A program made the translations under genes and the position numbers. A stretch of DNA of 64,000 nt, taken from G963667075 sp963667075 (GTDB lineage Bacteria > Pseudomonadota > Alphaproteobacteria > Micavibrionales > Micavibrionaceae). Positions within the stretch are counted from its first letter, which is position 1; each line of letters starts with the position of its first letter. This document shows positions 16,411 to 23,535 of the stretch, one piece after another. The stretch is from contig OY762938.1 of assembly GCA_963667075.1 (NCBI GenBank), forward strand, positions 1,860,001 through 1,924,000, in the 5' to 3' direction. The notes beneath the pieces were generated by a model that worked only from the letters and a program-made list of their open reading frames with translations, had not been told where the DNA came from and searched no databases.

Positions 16411-17158
16411 ACTGTTCTTTTAAAATCCGTTCTTCGAGATTGTAATCCGGATCAAAGAGGAGGGTTTTTGTGTTGTCTCTGGATTGCCAGACTTCAACCG
16501 AGACGATATCCCTTATTTCTGTGTAGTCGGCTGTGGCACTGACGGGGCGTTTTATGCGTTCCAGCACGTCAAAACGAATATGGGCTTCATGCGGAATGAG
16601 CGCACCGCGCCACCGGCGGGGACGAAAGGCACTAATTGGTGTCAGAGCCAGCACGTTGGCACCGGTTGGAATAATGGGGCCGTGTGCGGAGAGATTGTAC
16701 GCTGTACTGCCCGCCGGCGTAGCCACTAAAATGCCGTCACAAATCAGTTCCGGCAGACGTTTAACGCCATCCACATGAATAGAGATTTTAGCGGCTTGCC
16801 GTGCTTCACGGATTAGAGAGACTTCGTTGAACGCAAGGGCCTCGTACTCGTTGCCGTGTTTATCTACGGTTTTCATTTTTAACGGATGAATATCGACTTT
16901 ATCGGCGGCAGCGACACGTTCTGTCAGCGTGTCTTCTTCGTAGGAATTCATCAGGAAACCTATGGAGCCTTTATTCATGCCGTAGACAGGGATATCAAGA
17001 TCAATCGTGCGGTGAAGCGTCTCCAGCAAGGTGCCATCGCCGCCCAGTGGCACGATGACATCGGCATCTTCCGGTTCATAATCACCATATTTTTCTATCA
17101 ATATGGCTTTTGCATTTTGCGCCACATCTGTTTCTGCCGCAATAAAGGCTGGTTTCAT
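16400..17158 (-). CDS. nadK: NAD kinase
   Basis: NadK makes NADP from NAD and ATP. The signature GGDGT is present in VIVPLGGDGTLLETLHR, followed by VYGMNKGSIGFLMN and the second conserved region PAGSTAYNLSAHGPIIPTGA (split here at the SAHGP turn), with ALTPI after it. Length (252 aa) fits the short alphaproteobacterial form. pyrE is 12 bases upstream on the same strand, so the two form a nucleotide-metabolism unit. Confidence 0.94.
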   Translation of the reverse strand: MKPAFIAAETDVAQNAKAILIEKYGDYEPEDADVIVPLGGDGTLLETLHRTIDLDIPVYGMNKGSIGFLMNSYEEDTLTERVAAADKVDIHPLKMKTVDKHGNEYEALAFNEVSLIREARQAAKISIHVDGVKRLPELICDGILVATPAGSTAYNLSAHGPIIPTGANVLALTPISAFRPRRWRGALIPHEAHIRFDVLERIKRPVSATADYTEIRDIVSVEVWQSRDNTKTLLFDPDYNLEERILKEQFTP

Positions 17159-17170
17159 AACAATCGTCTT

Positions 17171-17848
17171 TTACGCTTTGGGGGCGAGATGTGCGTTATC
17201 TTTTGCCCATTGGTCAGGTGCGTTTAAAAATTCTTCAACAGAGCGTAATGTCTCTTCGTCAAAATAGTTATTCTCACGAGCCACGGCTAGCACTTCCCAC
17301 CAGTTTGTGAGTTCATGCAATGTTACACCCATTCTGTCCATGTTTTCTTTTGATTTCTCAAAGATGCCGTAGTGGAAAATAACAAAGGAATCTGTGATTT
17401 CTGCACCGGCTTTTCTTAACGCGTCAATAAAGAGTTCCTTGCTGCCGCCATCTGTTTGAAGATCTTCGACCAGAATAACTTTTTTGCCCATATCGTCCAT
17501 ACAGCCTTCGATCTGTGCCATGCGGCCAAAGCCTTTGGCTTTTTTGCGAACATAAAGCATGGGTTTGTTCAGGCGTTCCGAAATAAAGGCAGCATAGGGG
17601 ATACCAGCGGTTTCGCCGCCTGCTACATAATCTATATTATCCAGACCGCAGGCCTCTTTGAGTATTTCTGCGCCAAAATCCATTAATTTGGTCCGTTCTG
17701 CCGGAAAGGAAATCAGACGGCGGCAATCGGTGTAAACAGGGCTGATACGGCCTGATGTAAACACAAACGGCTCTTTTGAGTTAAAAAGAACAGATTTTGT
17801 GTCCAGTAATATTTTTGCTGCTTCAGTCGCAATGCGTGATTTATCCAT
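17171..17848 (-). CDS. pyrE: Orotate phosphoribosyltransferase
   Basis: PyrE joins orotate to PRPP in pyrimidine synthesis. The PRPP-binding motif reads KKVILVEDLQTDGGSKELF, a variant of the usual EDVxTTGGS in which TT is QTD; the flexible-loop lysines are in YVRKKAKGFG, and the N-terminal FNSKEPFVFTSGRISPVYTD is typical. Length (225 aa) is normal. It lies 49 bases downstream of the phage-type regulator gene, on the same strand. Confidence 0.93.
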   Translation of the reverse strand: MDKSRIATEAAKILLDTKSVLFNSKEPFVFTSGRISPVYTDCRRLISFPAERTKLMDFGAEILKEACGLDNIDYVAGGETAGIPYAAFISERLNKPMLYVRKKAKGFGRMAQIEGCMDDMGKKVILVEDLQTDGGSKELFIDALRKAGAEITDSFVIFHYGIFEKSKENMDRMGVTLHELTNWWEVLAVARENNYFDEETLRSVEEFLNAPDQWAKDNAHLAPKA

Positions 17849-17897
17849 GTGACGGTACCTTTCTTTAGTGAATTACTATTGTTGTTTATGCGCAACA

Positions 17898-18512
17898 TCA
17901 TTGAGTAGCCCACAAGATACGGGCTGTCCAGCTTATTTTATCAGCGGGGAAGCTGTGTTCCTCATGGTCCGGGTGAAACGTGATCAGATCAAGCCGTTTC
18001 GGGGTTTTTCGTAATATTTCTCCGGCGAAGAATTTCTGTCCTTGCGGTTTGACAACAACCCTGTGGCCTTTTTCAATAACGGTTCCGGGGGAAAGAAGAA
18101 GAACAGAGCCCTTGGGATAAAAGGGGTAGAAGGCATCATTATCAACGGTCATGGCACAAAGGGCCGGGTCATGATAATCCTCTGTTATAACAGGGCGTGT
18201 GAAGCGTGCTTTTGATACCGTGTCCGGTTTGCTCGAATGCAGAAGTGGTATATCTGTTTGTGCTTCTGGCGTTTTAGCACTTGGGCTTTCAACAAATCCG
18301 ACAAACTCGGAAAATGTTATGCCTGTGACGGCCATGATCTTTGAAATGCTCTCGGTGGAGGGCCAGCGCGGCTTGCCATCCGGGCTAAATCGCTTGCTTT
18401 TGTTAAAGGACGTGGGGTCAAGCCCCGCTTTTTTGGCCAGGCCAGAGGTCGAGTATCCTGTGCTTTGTGCCAGACGGTCAACAGCCGTCCATATCTCATT
18501 ATGCGTTAACAT
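17898..18512 (-). CDS. HTH regulator with S24/LexA-like domain lacking the catalytic Ser and Lys
   Basis: A 204-residue repressor-like protein. Residues about 1-65 form a helix-turn-helix domain (STGYSTSGLAKKAGLDPTSF, then KPRWPSTESISKIMAVTG); the rest has the S24 peptidase fold ending KISWTARILWATQ. In cleavable relatives the serine sits in GDSMxP; here the site reads DNDAFYPFYPKGS, with alanine where serine is expected. The lysine region reads FFAGEIL, with no lysine. It should therefore fold as a dimeric repressor but not cut itself in the SOS response. It is divergent from the phage-type cluster, and an 18-bp palindrome lies in the shared upstream region. Family knowledge: such regulators are common in Alphaproteobacteria. 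Control of the cluster is inferred. Confidence 0.85.
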   Translation of the reverse strand: MLTHNEIWTAVDRLAQSTGYSTSGLAKKAGLDPTSFNKSKRFSPDGKPRWPSTESISKIMAVTGITFSEFVGFVESPSAKTPEAQTDIPLLHSSKPDTVSKARFTRPVITEDYHDPALCAMTVDNDAFYPFYPKGSVLLLSPGTVIEKGHRVVVKPQGQKFFAGEILRKTPKRLDLITFHPDHEEHSFPADKISWTARILWATQ

Positions 18513-18528
18513 GGGAAGATAGTCCCAT
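18511..18528. promoter_or_regulatory. Palindrome over the regulator start codon
   Basis: ATGGGA-AGATAG-TCCCAT is a perfect 6-base-arm palindrome that covers the start codon and leader of the minus-strand regulator gene, where no good ribosome binding site is seen. It might be a second operator or an mRNA hairpin limiting translation. Chance occurrence is possible. Confidence 0.35.
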
Positions 18529-18546
18529 ACCAGGCGTAAAATAGAT

Positions 18547-18564
18547 ACAGGAAAAAATTCCTAT
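18547..18564. promoter_or_regulatory. Candidate operator 1, upstream of the phage-type cluster
   Basis: The palindrome ACAGGAAAAAATTCCTAT has 7-base arms around AAAA and matches the site at 23349-23366 in 13 of 14 arm positions. It lies between the regulator start (18512) and a possible plus-strand promoter with TTGACT at 18572-18577 and a weak CATAAA at 18595-18600 (17-base spacer). On the minus strand it would overlap the -35 area of the regulator promoter, so it could serve both autoregulation and cluster control. Confidence 0.6.
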
Positions 18565-18672
18565 TTTTTTCTTGACTCTGGATTTTAAATCTAGCATAAA
18601 AGAGAACATAAAGGGAACAATTTTATCTAAAACAAAGAATCATACACAAAAAAAGAAGAGAGGAACCGGCCC

Positions 18673-19077
18673 ATGCGCGGTAAGAAGACACATGCCTTTA
18701 CAGTTATTGATAACCCGAACGCAGAGCCTTTTTCCTGTGTTGAAGAGGTGTGGTTCTGGTTTATTCAGGCGAATGAGGCCAAAAATGAAGGGGCACGTAT
18801 TACGGCGGGGGCCGGGTTGTTTGCCCGTCCGTGTGAGCCGCTGGATATTTTAAAGATTCTGGATGGTCTTTATAGGAACAGGGTTCTGAAGCGGGATCAT
18901 TTTCTTGTGCTGCGCCACTATGGCCGGCGGATGTTGGCCCCTGATCCAAGGCGTATAAAAGAAGTGCGGGCGGCAAAATTATGGGCAGAAGCCATCGCAG
19001 CTCTGGAACCTGTCATGGTACGCAAAGGCCTTGTCCAAAAACAATTAGGCCTTCCCTATATGGAGGTGGTTGAATGA
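18673..19077 (+). CDS. Conserved protein of unknown function, first gene of phage-type cluster
   Basis: A 134-residue soluble protein with no membrane segment. It has a basic start, EEVWFWFIQANEAKNEGAR, a cysteine in RPCEPLDILKILDGLYRN, and a basic C-terminal half (RDHFLVLRHYGRRMLAPDP). The density of Arg, Trp and Tyr suggests nucleic-acid contact, perhaps a packaging or regulatory protein, but I cannot assign a function. The ATG follows GAGAGGAACC. Its stop overlaps the next ATG (ATGA), so the two are coupled. It is the first gene after the operator region. Confidence 0.75.
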   Translation: MRGKKTHAFTVIDNPNAEPFSCVEEVWFWFIQANEAKNEGARITAGAGLFARPCEPLDILKILDGLYRNRVLKRDHFLVLRHYGRRMLAPDPRRIKEVRAAKLWAEAIAALEPVMVRKGLVQKQLGLPYMEVVE

Positions 19078-19676
19078 ATGAATCGTCTGGCATCACCTCC
19101 GCTACGGCGAACGCGTCTGAACGCTTTCCTCATCGAATGAAGAGGAAACGGCATAAAACCGTTATGAAATTATGTAATGATTTCGAAACGGAAGGCTGCG
19201 ACGGCAGTCCGTCCGATAGGACGAAAGTCTGCGTGGCGTCTGAACGCTTTCCTCATCGAATGATGAGGAAACGGCATAAAAGAGCATGGGTGGTTTTTAC
19301 CGGTGATACGGATCTGGCATGGCTGCGATTTTTAAAACCGGGGTTTAGACATTGTTTTGTGCTGCTGCATGATGGCCGGCACTGGGTGTCTGTGGATCCT
19401 TTGTCCAATTATATGGAGGTGCTTGTACACCATCTGCCACCTGCGTTTGATTTACCAGCCTGGCTGCGGGATCGTGGGCAGCATGTTGTGGCTGCGCCTT
19501 TGTGCAGAACGGTTCAGTGCTGTGCACCGCTTGGCGTGTTTAGCTGCGTTGAGGCGGTTAAACGTATTTTGGGTCTGCACAATAGATTTATCCTGACGCC
19601 GTGGCAGCTTTATCGTTTTTTGCAGCATACGCGTCATTGCGAGGCACAAAGTAACGAAGCGATCCAGAAAAGATGA
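19074..19676 (+). CDS. Phage-cluster protein with both ends built from chromosomal repeats
   Basis: The conserved-looking core is about residues 70-185: AWVVFTGDTDLAWLRFLKPG, RHCFVLLHDGRHWVSVDPLS, and later VQCCAPLGVFSCVEAVKRIL. The H-C-F, D-P and cysteine pattern resembles a small papain/transglutaminase-like fold, but that is only an impression. The first 70 residues come from dispersed repeats: the same 44-base unit occurs twice in frame (19114-19157 and 19237-19280), giving SERFPHRMKRKRHK and SERFPHRMMRKRHK. The last residues (CEAQSNEAIQ) come from another genomic repeat. The ATG overlaps the previous stop, so the frame appears to have been kept open despite the insertions. Confidence 0.7.
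   Translation: MNESSGITSATANASERFPHRMKRKRHKTVMKLCNDFETEGCDGSPSDRTKVCVASERFPHRMMRKRHKRAWVVFTGDTDLAWLRFLKPGFRHCFVLLHDGRHWVSVDPLSNYMEVLVHHLPPAFDLPAWLRDRGQHVVAAPLCRTVQCCAPLGVFSCVEAVKRILGLHNRFILTPWQLYRFLQHTRHCEAQSNEAIQKR
19114..19280 (+). repeat. Two in-frame copies of a 44-base repeat (family R4) inside a CDS
   Basis: CGTCTGAACGCTTTCCTCAT and the rest of the unit occur at 19114-19157 and 19237-19280 with one mismatch, 123 bases (41 codons) apart. The core CCTCATCGAATGATGAGG is palindromic. Related copies lie at 33205-33303 and 60116-60160, outside any gene. This resembles the way Rickettsia palindromic elements sit inside reading frames. Confidence 0.85.
19631..19669 (+). repeat. GTCATTGCGAGGC-type dispersed repeat (family R6)
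   Basis: CGTCATTGCGAGGCACAAAG followed by CGAAGCGATCCAG is a form of a repeat widespread between genes of Alphaproteobacteria and others. Here it supplies the last dozen codons of the gene at 19074-19676. One copy in this window. Confidence 0.7.
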
Positions 19677-19746
19677 ACAAATAATACAAAGATTATCCAC
19701 ATGTTTACACACAAAAATCAAAGACCAATGCAAAAGGAGACTAAAA

Positions 19747-20043
19747 ATGGGAAGTCTAACGTCACGCCCAAAGGCACCGACTGTACAACAATCAACCGTT
19801 CAATACGTGCCTGTTTCAACAACTGCGTCAGCGGCACAAAGTGTCAGTACGGTAAGTGAAGCGACGGCTACAGCCGCAGAGGAAACGCAAAACACGGAAG
19901 AGGGGAAAACGGCCAGCGACCAGCGAACAAGCGATCTTTTGAGACGCAGCCGCGGTCGTGCCGGTACTATTCTAACCGGTTTTCGCGGGCTTTTGGAGAG
20001 TAGCGGCAGCGCTCCCGCACGTAAAAGTCTTTTAGGAGAATAA
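19747..20043 (+). CDS. Small phage-type protein upstream of the portal
   Basis: A 98-residue protein: low-complexity Ser/Thr/Ala/Glu-rich middle and a conserved basic C-terminus SRGRAGTILTGFRGLLES ending RKSLLGE. Small proteins with a GRAGTIL...RKTLLG-like ending are often found next to podovirus portal genes, possibly as head or connector accessory proteins; this is recollection of family context, not a proof. AAAGGAG precedes the ATG, and the portal gene starts 5 bases after its stop. Confidence 0.72.
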   Translation: MGSLTSRPKAPTVQQSTVQYVPVSTTASAAQSVSTVSEATATAAEETQNTEEGKTASDQRTSDLLRRSRGRAGTILTGFRGLLESSGSAPARKSLLGE

Positions 20044-20048
20044 GTAAT

Positions 20049-21566
20049 ATGGAACAAAATGATAGCATAGACAGCGGGGCTTTACAGGAACGCTACCGGC
20101 AGGCCAAAGCAAGGCGCAGTGCGTGGGAAGGGTTGTGGCATGATTGTTACGATTATGCCTTGCCTCGCCGTGATGGATTTTCCGGGCACTCTGCCGGGAG
20201 CCGTAAAGGGGAGCATTTATATGATGCGACGGCTATGGATGCGGCTGATCAACTGGCCGCCAGTCTGCTTGGCAATTTAACGCCGCCTTGGACACAGTGG
20301 TTTGGTTTTAAAGCCGGACCGGATTTATCGCCGGAAGAGGCCGAGAGCTTGTCTCCCTTGCTGGAGAAAACCGCCAGAATTATGCAGGCGCATTTCGACC
20401 GTTCCAACTTTGCTGTTGAAATGCATCAGGCGTTTCTGGATCTGGTAGTCGGGGGGACGGCGTCTCTGTATTTTGAAGAAGCTGATCCCGGTGAGTTATC
20501 TGCTTTTAAATTTACAGCCGTACCTTTGAATGAGTTGGTGCTGGAAGAGGGGAGAGATGGTAGGCTGGATGGTACATACTGTGTTTCTGCCATGACGTAT
20601 GAAAGTTTATCCCATCGTTATCCCGAGGCAGACTACCCCATGCAACTTCTGCAAGAGGCTAAACGTGATCCGCAGCAAAAATTTGATGTGCTGGAAACGG
20701 TTTTGCCTGATGAAACGGCTTATCGTTATGTGGCTTCCTTGTTGATGGGGAGCTCCAGCATCCTTAGCACAGGGCGTTTTCACAGTTCTCCCTTTATCAG
20801 TTTTCGCTGGATGAAATCGCCGGGTGAATTGTATGGCCGTTCGCCGGTCATGAAAGCGTTGCCGGATATCAAAACGGCGAACAAGGTTGTGGAGCTTATT
20901 TTGAAAAATGCCTCTATCGCGGTGACTGGTATCTGGCAGGCGGATGATGATGGCGTGCTGAATCCGGCCAATATTGATTTGACGCCGGGCAGTATTATTC
21001 CCAAAGCAATCGGATCAAAGGGCTTGACGCCGCTTGATATGCCGGGTCGCTTTGATGTGTCTGAACTGGTGCTGGACTCTTTACGTAAACGGATCAGACA
21101 TGCCTTGCTGGCTGATCGTCTGGGGCAGATTGGCGATAGACGAATGACGGCAACAGAAGTGCTGGAACGTTCTGCCGAGATGGCTCTTGTTTTAGGCGCG
21201 ACCTATGGACGGCTGCAGTCTGAATTGCTGACGCCTTTGATTAAACGTGCTTTTACGATTTTGAAACGCCGCGGCGAAATTCCTGATATTGCGCTTGATG
21301 GCCGTCTGGTGGAGCTGGATTACCGTTCTCCACTGGCACGGGCGCAGGCGCAGCGGAATGTGCAGAATACGCTCTCATGGGTGCAAAGCGTTTTGTCCAT
21401 GGGCGGCGAAGCGGCCAAAGCAATTGATTTACCACAAACGGCCCGTTATCTGGGGCAGGCTTTGGGCGTACCGGGCGACCTTATTCGTAACGAGATTACA
21501 CCGCCGTCAACTATTCAACCTGTTTTAGAGGAGCAGAAGACCGATGCTATTAGAGACAATCTTTAA
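20049..21566 (+). CDS. Portal (head-to-tail connector) protein, podovirus type
   Basis: The portal forms the dodecameric ring through which DNA enters the capsid. The 505-residue protein matches the T7-like head-tail connector family: RRSAWEGLWHDCYDYALPRR near the start, LYDATAMDAADQLAASLLGN, LTPPWTQWFGF, then FRWMKSPGELYGRSPVMKAL and MTATEVLERSAEMALVLGAT. These are the hallmarks of the family, and no inserted stop or frameshift is seen. AGGAGAATA precedes the ATG. It overlaps the next gene by 23 bases. The intact long frame argues for continued selection. Confidence 0.93.
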   Translation: MEQNDSIDSGALQERYRQAKARRSAWEGLWHDCYDYALPRRDGFSGHSAGSRKGEHLYDATAMDAADQLAASLLGNLTPPWTQWFGFKAGPDLSPEEAESLSPLLEKTARIMQAHFDRSNFAVEMHQAFLDLVVGGTASLYFEEADPGELSAFKFTAVPLNELVLEEGRDGRLDGTYCVSAMTYESLSHRYPEADYPMQLLQEAKRDPQQKFDVLETVLPDETAYRYVASLLMGSSSILSTGRFHSSPFISFRWMKSPGELYGRSPVMKALPDIKTANKVVELILKNASIAVTGIWQADDDGVLNPANIDLTPGSIIPKAIGSKGLTPLDMPGRFDVSELVLDSLRKRIRHALLADRLGQIGDRRMTATEVLERSAEMALVLGATYGRLQSELLTPLIKRAFTILKRRGEIPDIALDGRLVELDYRSPLARAQAQRNVQNTLSWVQSVLSMGGEAAKAIDLPQTARYLGQALGVPGDLIRNEITPPSTIQPVLEEQKTDAIRDNL

Positions 21567-21819
21567 AACAGGGCGCAATATGGAGACGTTTTCCGTACCG
21601 ACACCGCAAGCGATGGAGCAAAAAGAGATTGAACGCTGTTTTGCGCGCTGTTTTTCAACAGAGGATGGGCGAAAAGTGCTGGCCCATTTACAGGTGATGA
21701 CGTTCCAGCGTGCCTACGGCCCGGATTGTTCTGACGAAAAACTTCGCTATACGGAAGGGCAGCGTGCCCTGATGGGCAGCATCCTGCGCCTGATCGACAG
21801 AGGCCGTAAGAACGGCTGA
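21544..21819 (+). CDS. Bbp19-like small phage protein
   Basis: A 91-residue protein like Bbp19 of the podovirus BPP-1: CFARCFSTEDGRKVLAHLQV, RAYGPDCSDEKLRYTEGQRA and the ending LRLIDRGRKNG. Its function in virions is not established. The start overlaps the portal gene (GGAG at 21530 serves as ribosome binding site); an internal ATG at 21580 is less well placed. Position between portal and scaffold is usual for this family. Confidence 0.82.
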   Translation: MLLETIFKTGRNMETFSVPTPQAMEQKEIERCFARCFSTEDGRKVLAHLQVMTFQRAYGPDCSDEKLRYTEGQRALMGSILRLIDRGRKNG

Positions 21820-21840
21820 TGTTTTTAACTTTTCACCACG

Positions 21841-21976
21841 AGACACCAGATTTGTCATACCCGACTTGATCGGGTATCCAGCATGATATGTGTACAGCTT
21901 TGCTGTCCGCTTTACTGGATCTCCGCTATTTAAGCATGGCATAGCCATGCCGCGGGGATGACACAATCTGGTGTCT
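21841..21976. repeat. Composite palindromic repeat (family R2) between phage genes
   Basis: Contains TACCCGACTTGATCGGGTA, then a GGCATAGCCATGCC hairpin and the CCGCGGGGATGACA end; outer flanks AGACACCAGAT and ATCTGGTGTCT are themselves inverted. It is the same element as the one upstream of purL. It lies between the Bbp19-like and scaffold genes. Confidence 0.9.
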
Positions 21977-22022
21977 TTTAGTGGTTCATTTTTTTATCAA
22001 ACCTTAAAAGGAGAGCAATACA

Positions 22023-22688
22023 ATGACTATGAATACACCAATGGAAATTCCTGAAAAATTTAAAGACCCGGAAACGGGCGCACTTCGTACTGATGCGCTT
22101 TTAAGCTCTTACCTTGCGCTGGAGAAAAAGCTTTCGGAGATGGTGCCTGTTGATGATAAAGAGCGGCTTTTAAAGCTGGCCGGTCGACCCGATACAGCAG
22201 AGGAGTACAGCGTTGATGTGTCTCATGGTCTGTTTGACATAGATCCAGAGATGAATATGCGTCTTCACGGCCTTGGGTTTACGGTCGAGCAGGTGCAGGC
22301 TGTGTATGATCTGGCGGCTGAAAAGCTTGTGCCGCTTATCCTTGAGATGAGCAGTGAATTTCAGGCTGAGCGGGAAGTGGATCGTCTGATCCATGAATTT
22401 GGCGGCCCGGAAAAGTGGAAGATTGTCTCTAAACAGCTTCTAACCTTTGCGGATAAGAATTTGCCCAAAGAGGTGATGAGCAGTTTGTCGAGCTCTTATG
22501 AAGGTGTGATGGCGCTCTATCGCATGATGAAAGCGCAGGAACCGGGTGTGAAAGCACAAGGCGAACCCGCTAAAGCTCTTGAATCAAAAGATCTTCATGC
22601 CATGATGCGTGACCCGAAATACTGGCAGCAAAAAGATCCGGCCTTCATTGCAAAGGTTACAAAAGGTTTTGAGGAAATTTACTCTTAA
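22023..22688 (+). CDS. Capsid assembly scaffolding protein
   Basis: Scaffolds guide procapsid assembly and leave before DNA fills the head. The 221-residue acidic, helical protein has the family layout: FKDPETGALRTDALLSSYLA with a long helix after it, AGRPDTAEEYSVDVSHGLFD, and a C-terminal capsid-binding end MMRDPKYWQQKDPAFIAKVT. Position between portal and capsid agrees. AAAGGAGAG precedes the start. Scaffold genes are not needed by host cells, so its intactness speaks for head assembly still being selected or only recently lost. Confidence 0.88.
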   Translation: MTMNTPMEIPEKFKDPETGALRTDALLSSYLALEKKLSEMVPVDDKERLLKLAGRPDTAEEYSVDVSHGLFDIDPEMNMRLHGLGFTVEQVQAVYDLAAEKLVPLILEMSSEFQAEREVDRLIHEFGGPEKWKIVSKQLLTFADKNLPKEVMSSLSSSYEGVMALYRMMKAQEPGVKAQGEPAKALESKDLHAMMRDPKYWQQKDPAFIAKVTKGFEEIYS

Positions 22689-22700
22689 GTGCTTGTTGTT

Positions 22701-22780
22701 ATCTTGAACAAAGTGAAATGCAGCCGAAGGATCTCGTTTCGAAGATGCAGTAAGAGCCTTCGGTTTCACTCAGGATGACA
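22701..22780. repeat. Dispersed inverted repeat (family R7)
   Basis: ATCTTGAACAAAGTGAAATG and GCCGAAGGATCTCG on the left face AGAGCCTTCGGTTTCACTCA and GGATGACA on the right. This looks like another chromosomal intergenic repeat. It lies between the scaffold gene and the inserted PilZ gene. Confidence 0.7.
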
Positions 22781-22795
22781 GGATAGAAATAAAAC

Positions 22796-23185
22796 TTATA
22801 TCTGCGATCTTGCAAAATCAGCGGCAAGATGGTCGTCGATGACGCGCTGGAACTGACGGCTGACTTCGTTTGTCAAAGGTACAAACTGAAGTGCCACTTT
22901 GCTGCCTGTTTTGCGGACGACTTGTGCCCGGTGCTTGATATCAATGATTTGAGAAAAAAGCTTGAATTTCAGTTTGACGTCCAGTTCTTGCCCGATACCA
23001 AAGAGACGGTGGTCTGCGTGTAGCAGAAGACCGCCCAGACTCCAGTTTTCAATGGGAAGAGAGGTGCCGTTAACTTCGGATACGCACTTGTCATCCCCGC
23101 GGCGCAGATGTTTGCGCCGTGTCGCTGGATCAAAGTTATCGTTGTCACCGTCAAAACTCAATTTAGCTACCATCTTTCTTAACAT
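22796..23185 (-). CDS. PilZ-domain protein inserted in the phage-type cluster
   Basis: A 129-residue single PilZ domain, the c-di-GMP receptor fold. The N-terminal arginine-rich loop (TRRKHLRRGDDKC) and the NWSLGG element, a variant of the D/NxSxxG motif, are both present, followed by the beta-barrel strands. Binding of c-di-GMP is likely but not certain since the first position is N. It is on the opposite strand to the virion genes, between scaffold and capsid, where no phage would need it. It may be a host gene that moved in, or it may tie particle production to c-di-GMP signalling. Confidence 0.82.
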   Translation of the reverse strand: MLRKMVAKLSFDGDNDNFDPATRRKHLRRGDDKCVSEVNGTSLPIENWSLGGLLLHADHRLFGIGQELDVKLKFKLFSQIIDIKHRAQVVRKTGSKVALQFVPLTNEVSRQFQRVIDDHLAADFARSQI

Positions 23186-23341
23186 TTCGAATTAATCTCC
23201 CCTTAAAGACATAATCACAAAGACAGACAATTTAATAGAAGTCTTACTGTTTTTGCAAGTCTTTTGGGCGCACCTCTCTCGAAAATATACAAGATTACTT
23301 AACATCTTGAAGAGATTCTGGCAAAAGTTCAAACTTTGCGC

Positions 23342-23369
23342 TTGACATATAGGAAATAATTCCTATTAT
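23342..23369 (+). promoter_or_regulatory. Capsid promoter with operator 2 in its spacer
   Basis: TTGACA (23342-23347) and TATTAT (23364-23369) are 16 bases apart, a near-consensus sigma-70 promoter. The spacer is almost wholly occupied by the palindrome ATAGGAAATAATTCCTAT (23349-23366), which matches operator 1 at 18547-18564. A repressor bound here would block RNA polymerase directly. It lies about 165 bases before the capsid gene. The rest of the gap 23186-23535 shows no gene; it holds a long untranslated leader. Confidence 0.72.
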
Positions 23370-23535
23370 AGAACCATAAACGCCATCATTGCGTTTTTTA
23401 TTACGGATAACAGCCTCTGCCCGTACATTTTTCCGCATCACTTCGGCCTTTCTATACCGTCCATCGGTTTCAAAAAAGAGAACTGAAGATGCTGCTTTTT
23501 CATGAAATCCCTACAACACAAAAGAGGTAGAAACG

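Noticed and set aside
17898..18512. LexA
   Set aside because: The HTH type, the RWPSTESISK segment and the missing catalytic residues do not fit LexA; it is a phage-repressor-like regulator.
18673..19077. Small terminase assignment for the first cluster gene
   Set aside because: No motif; the gene next to the large terminase (31332-31646) is better placed.
19081..19282. CRISPR-like repeat array
   Set aside because: Only two 44-base units with a degenerate middle, coding and palindromic; no spacers and no cas genes.
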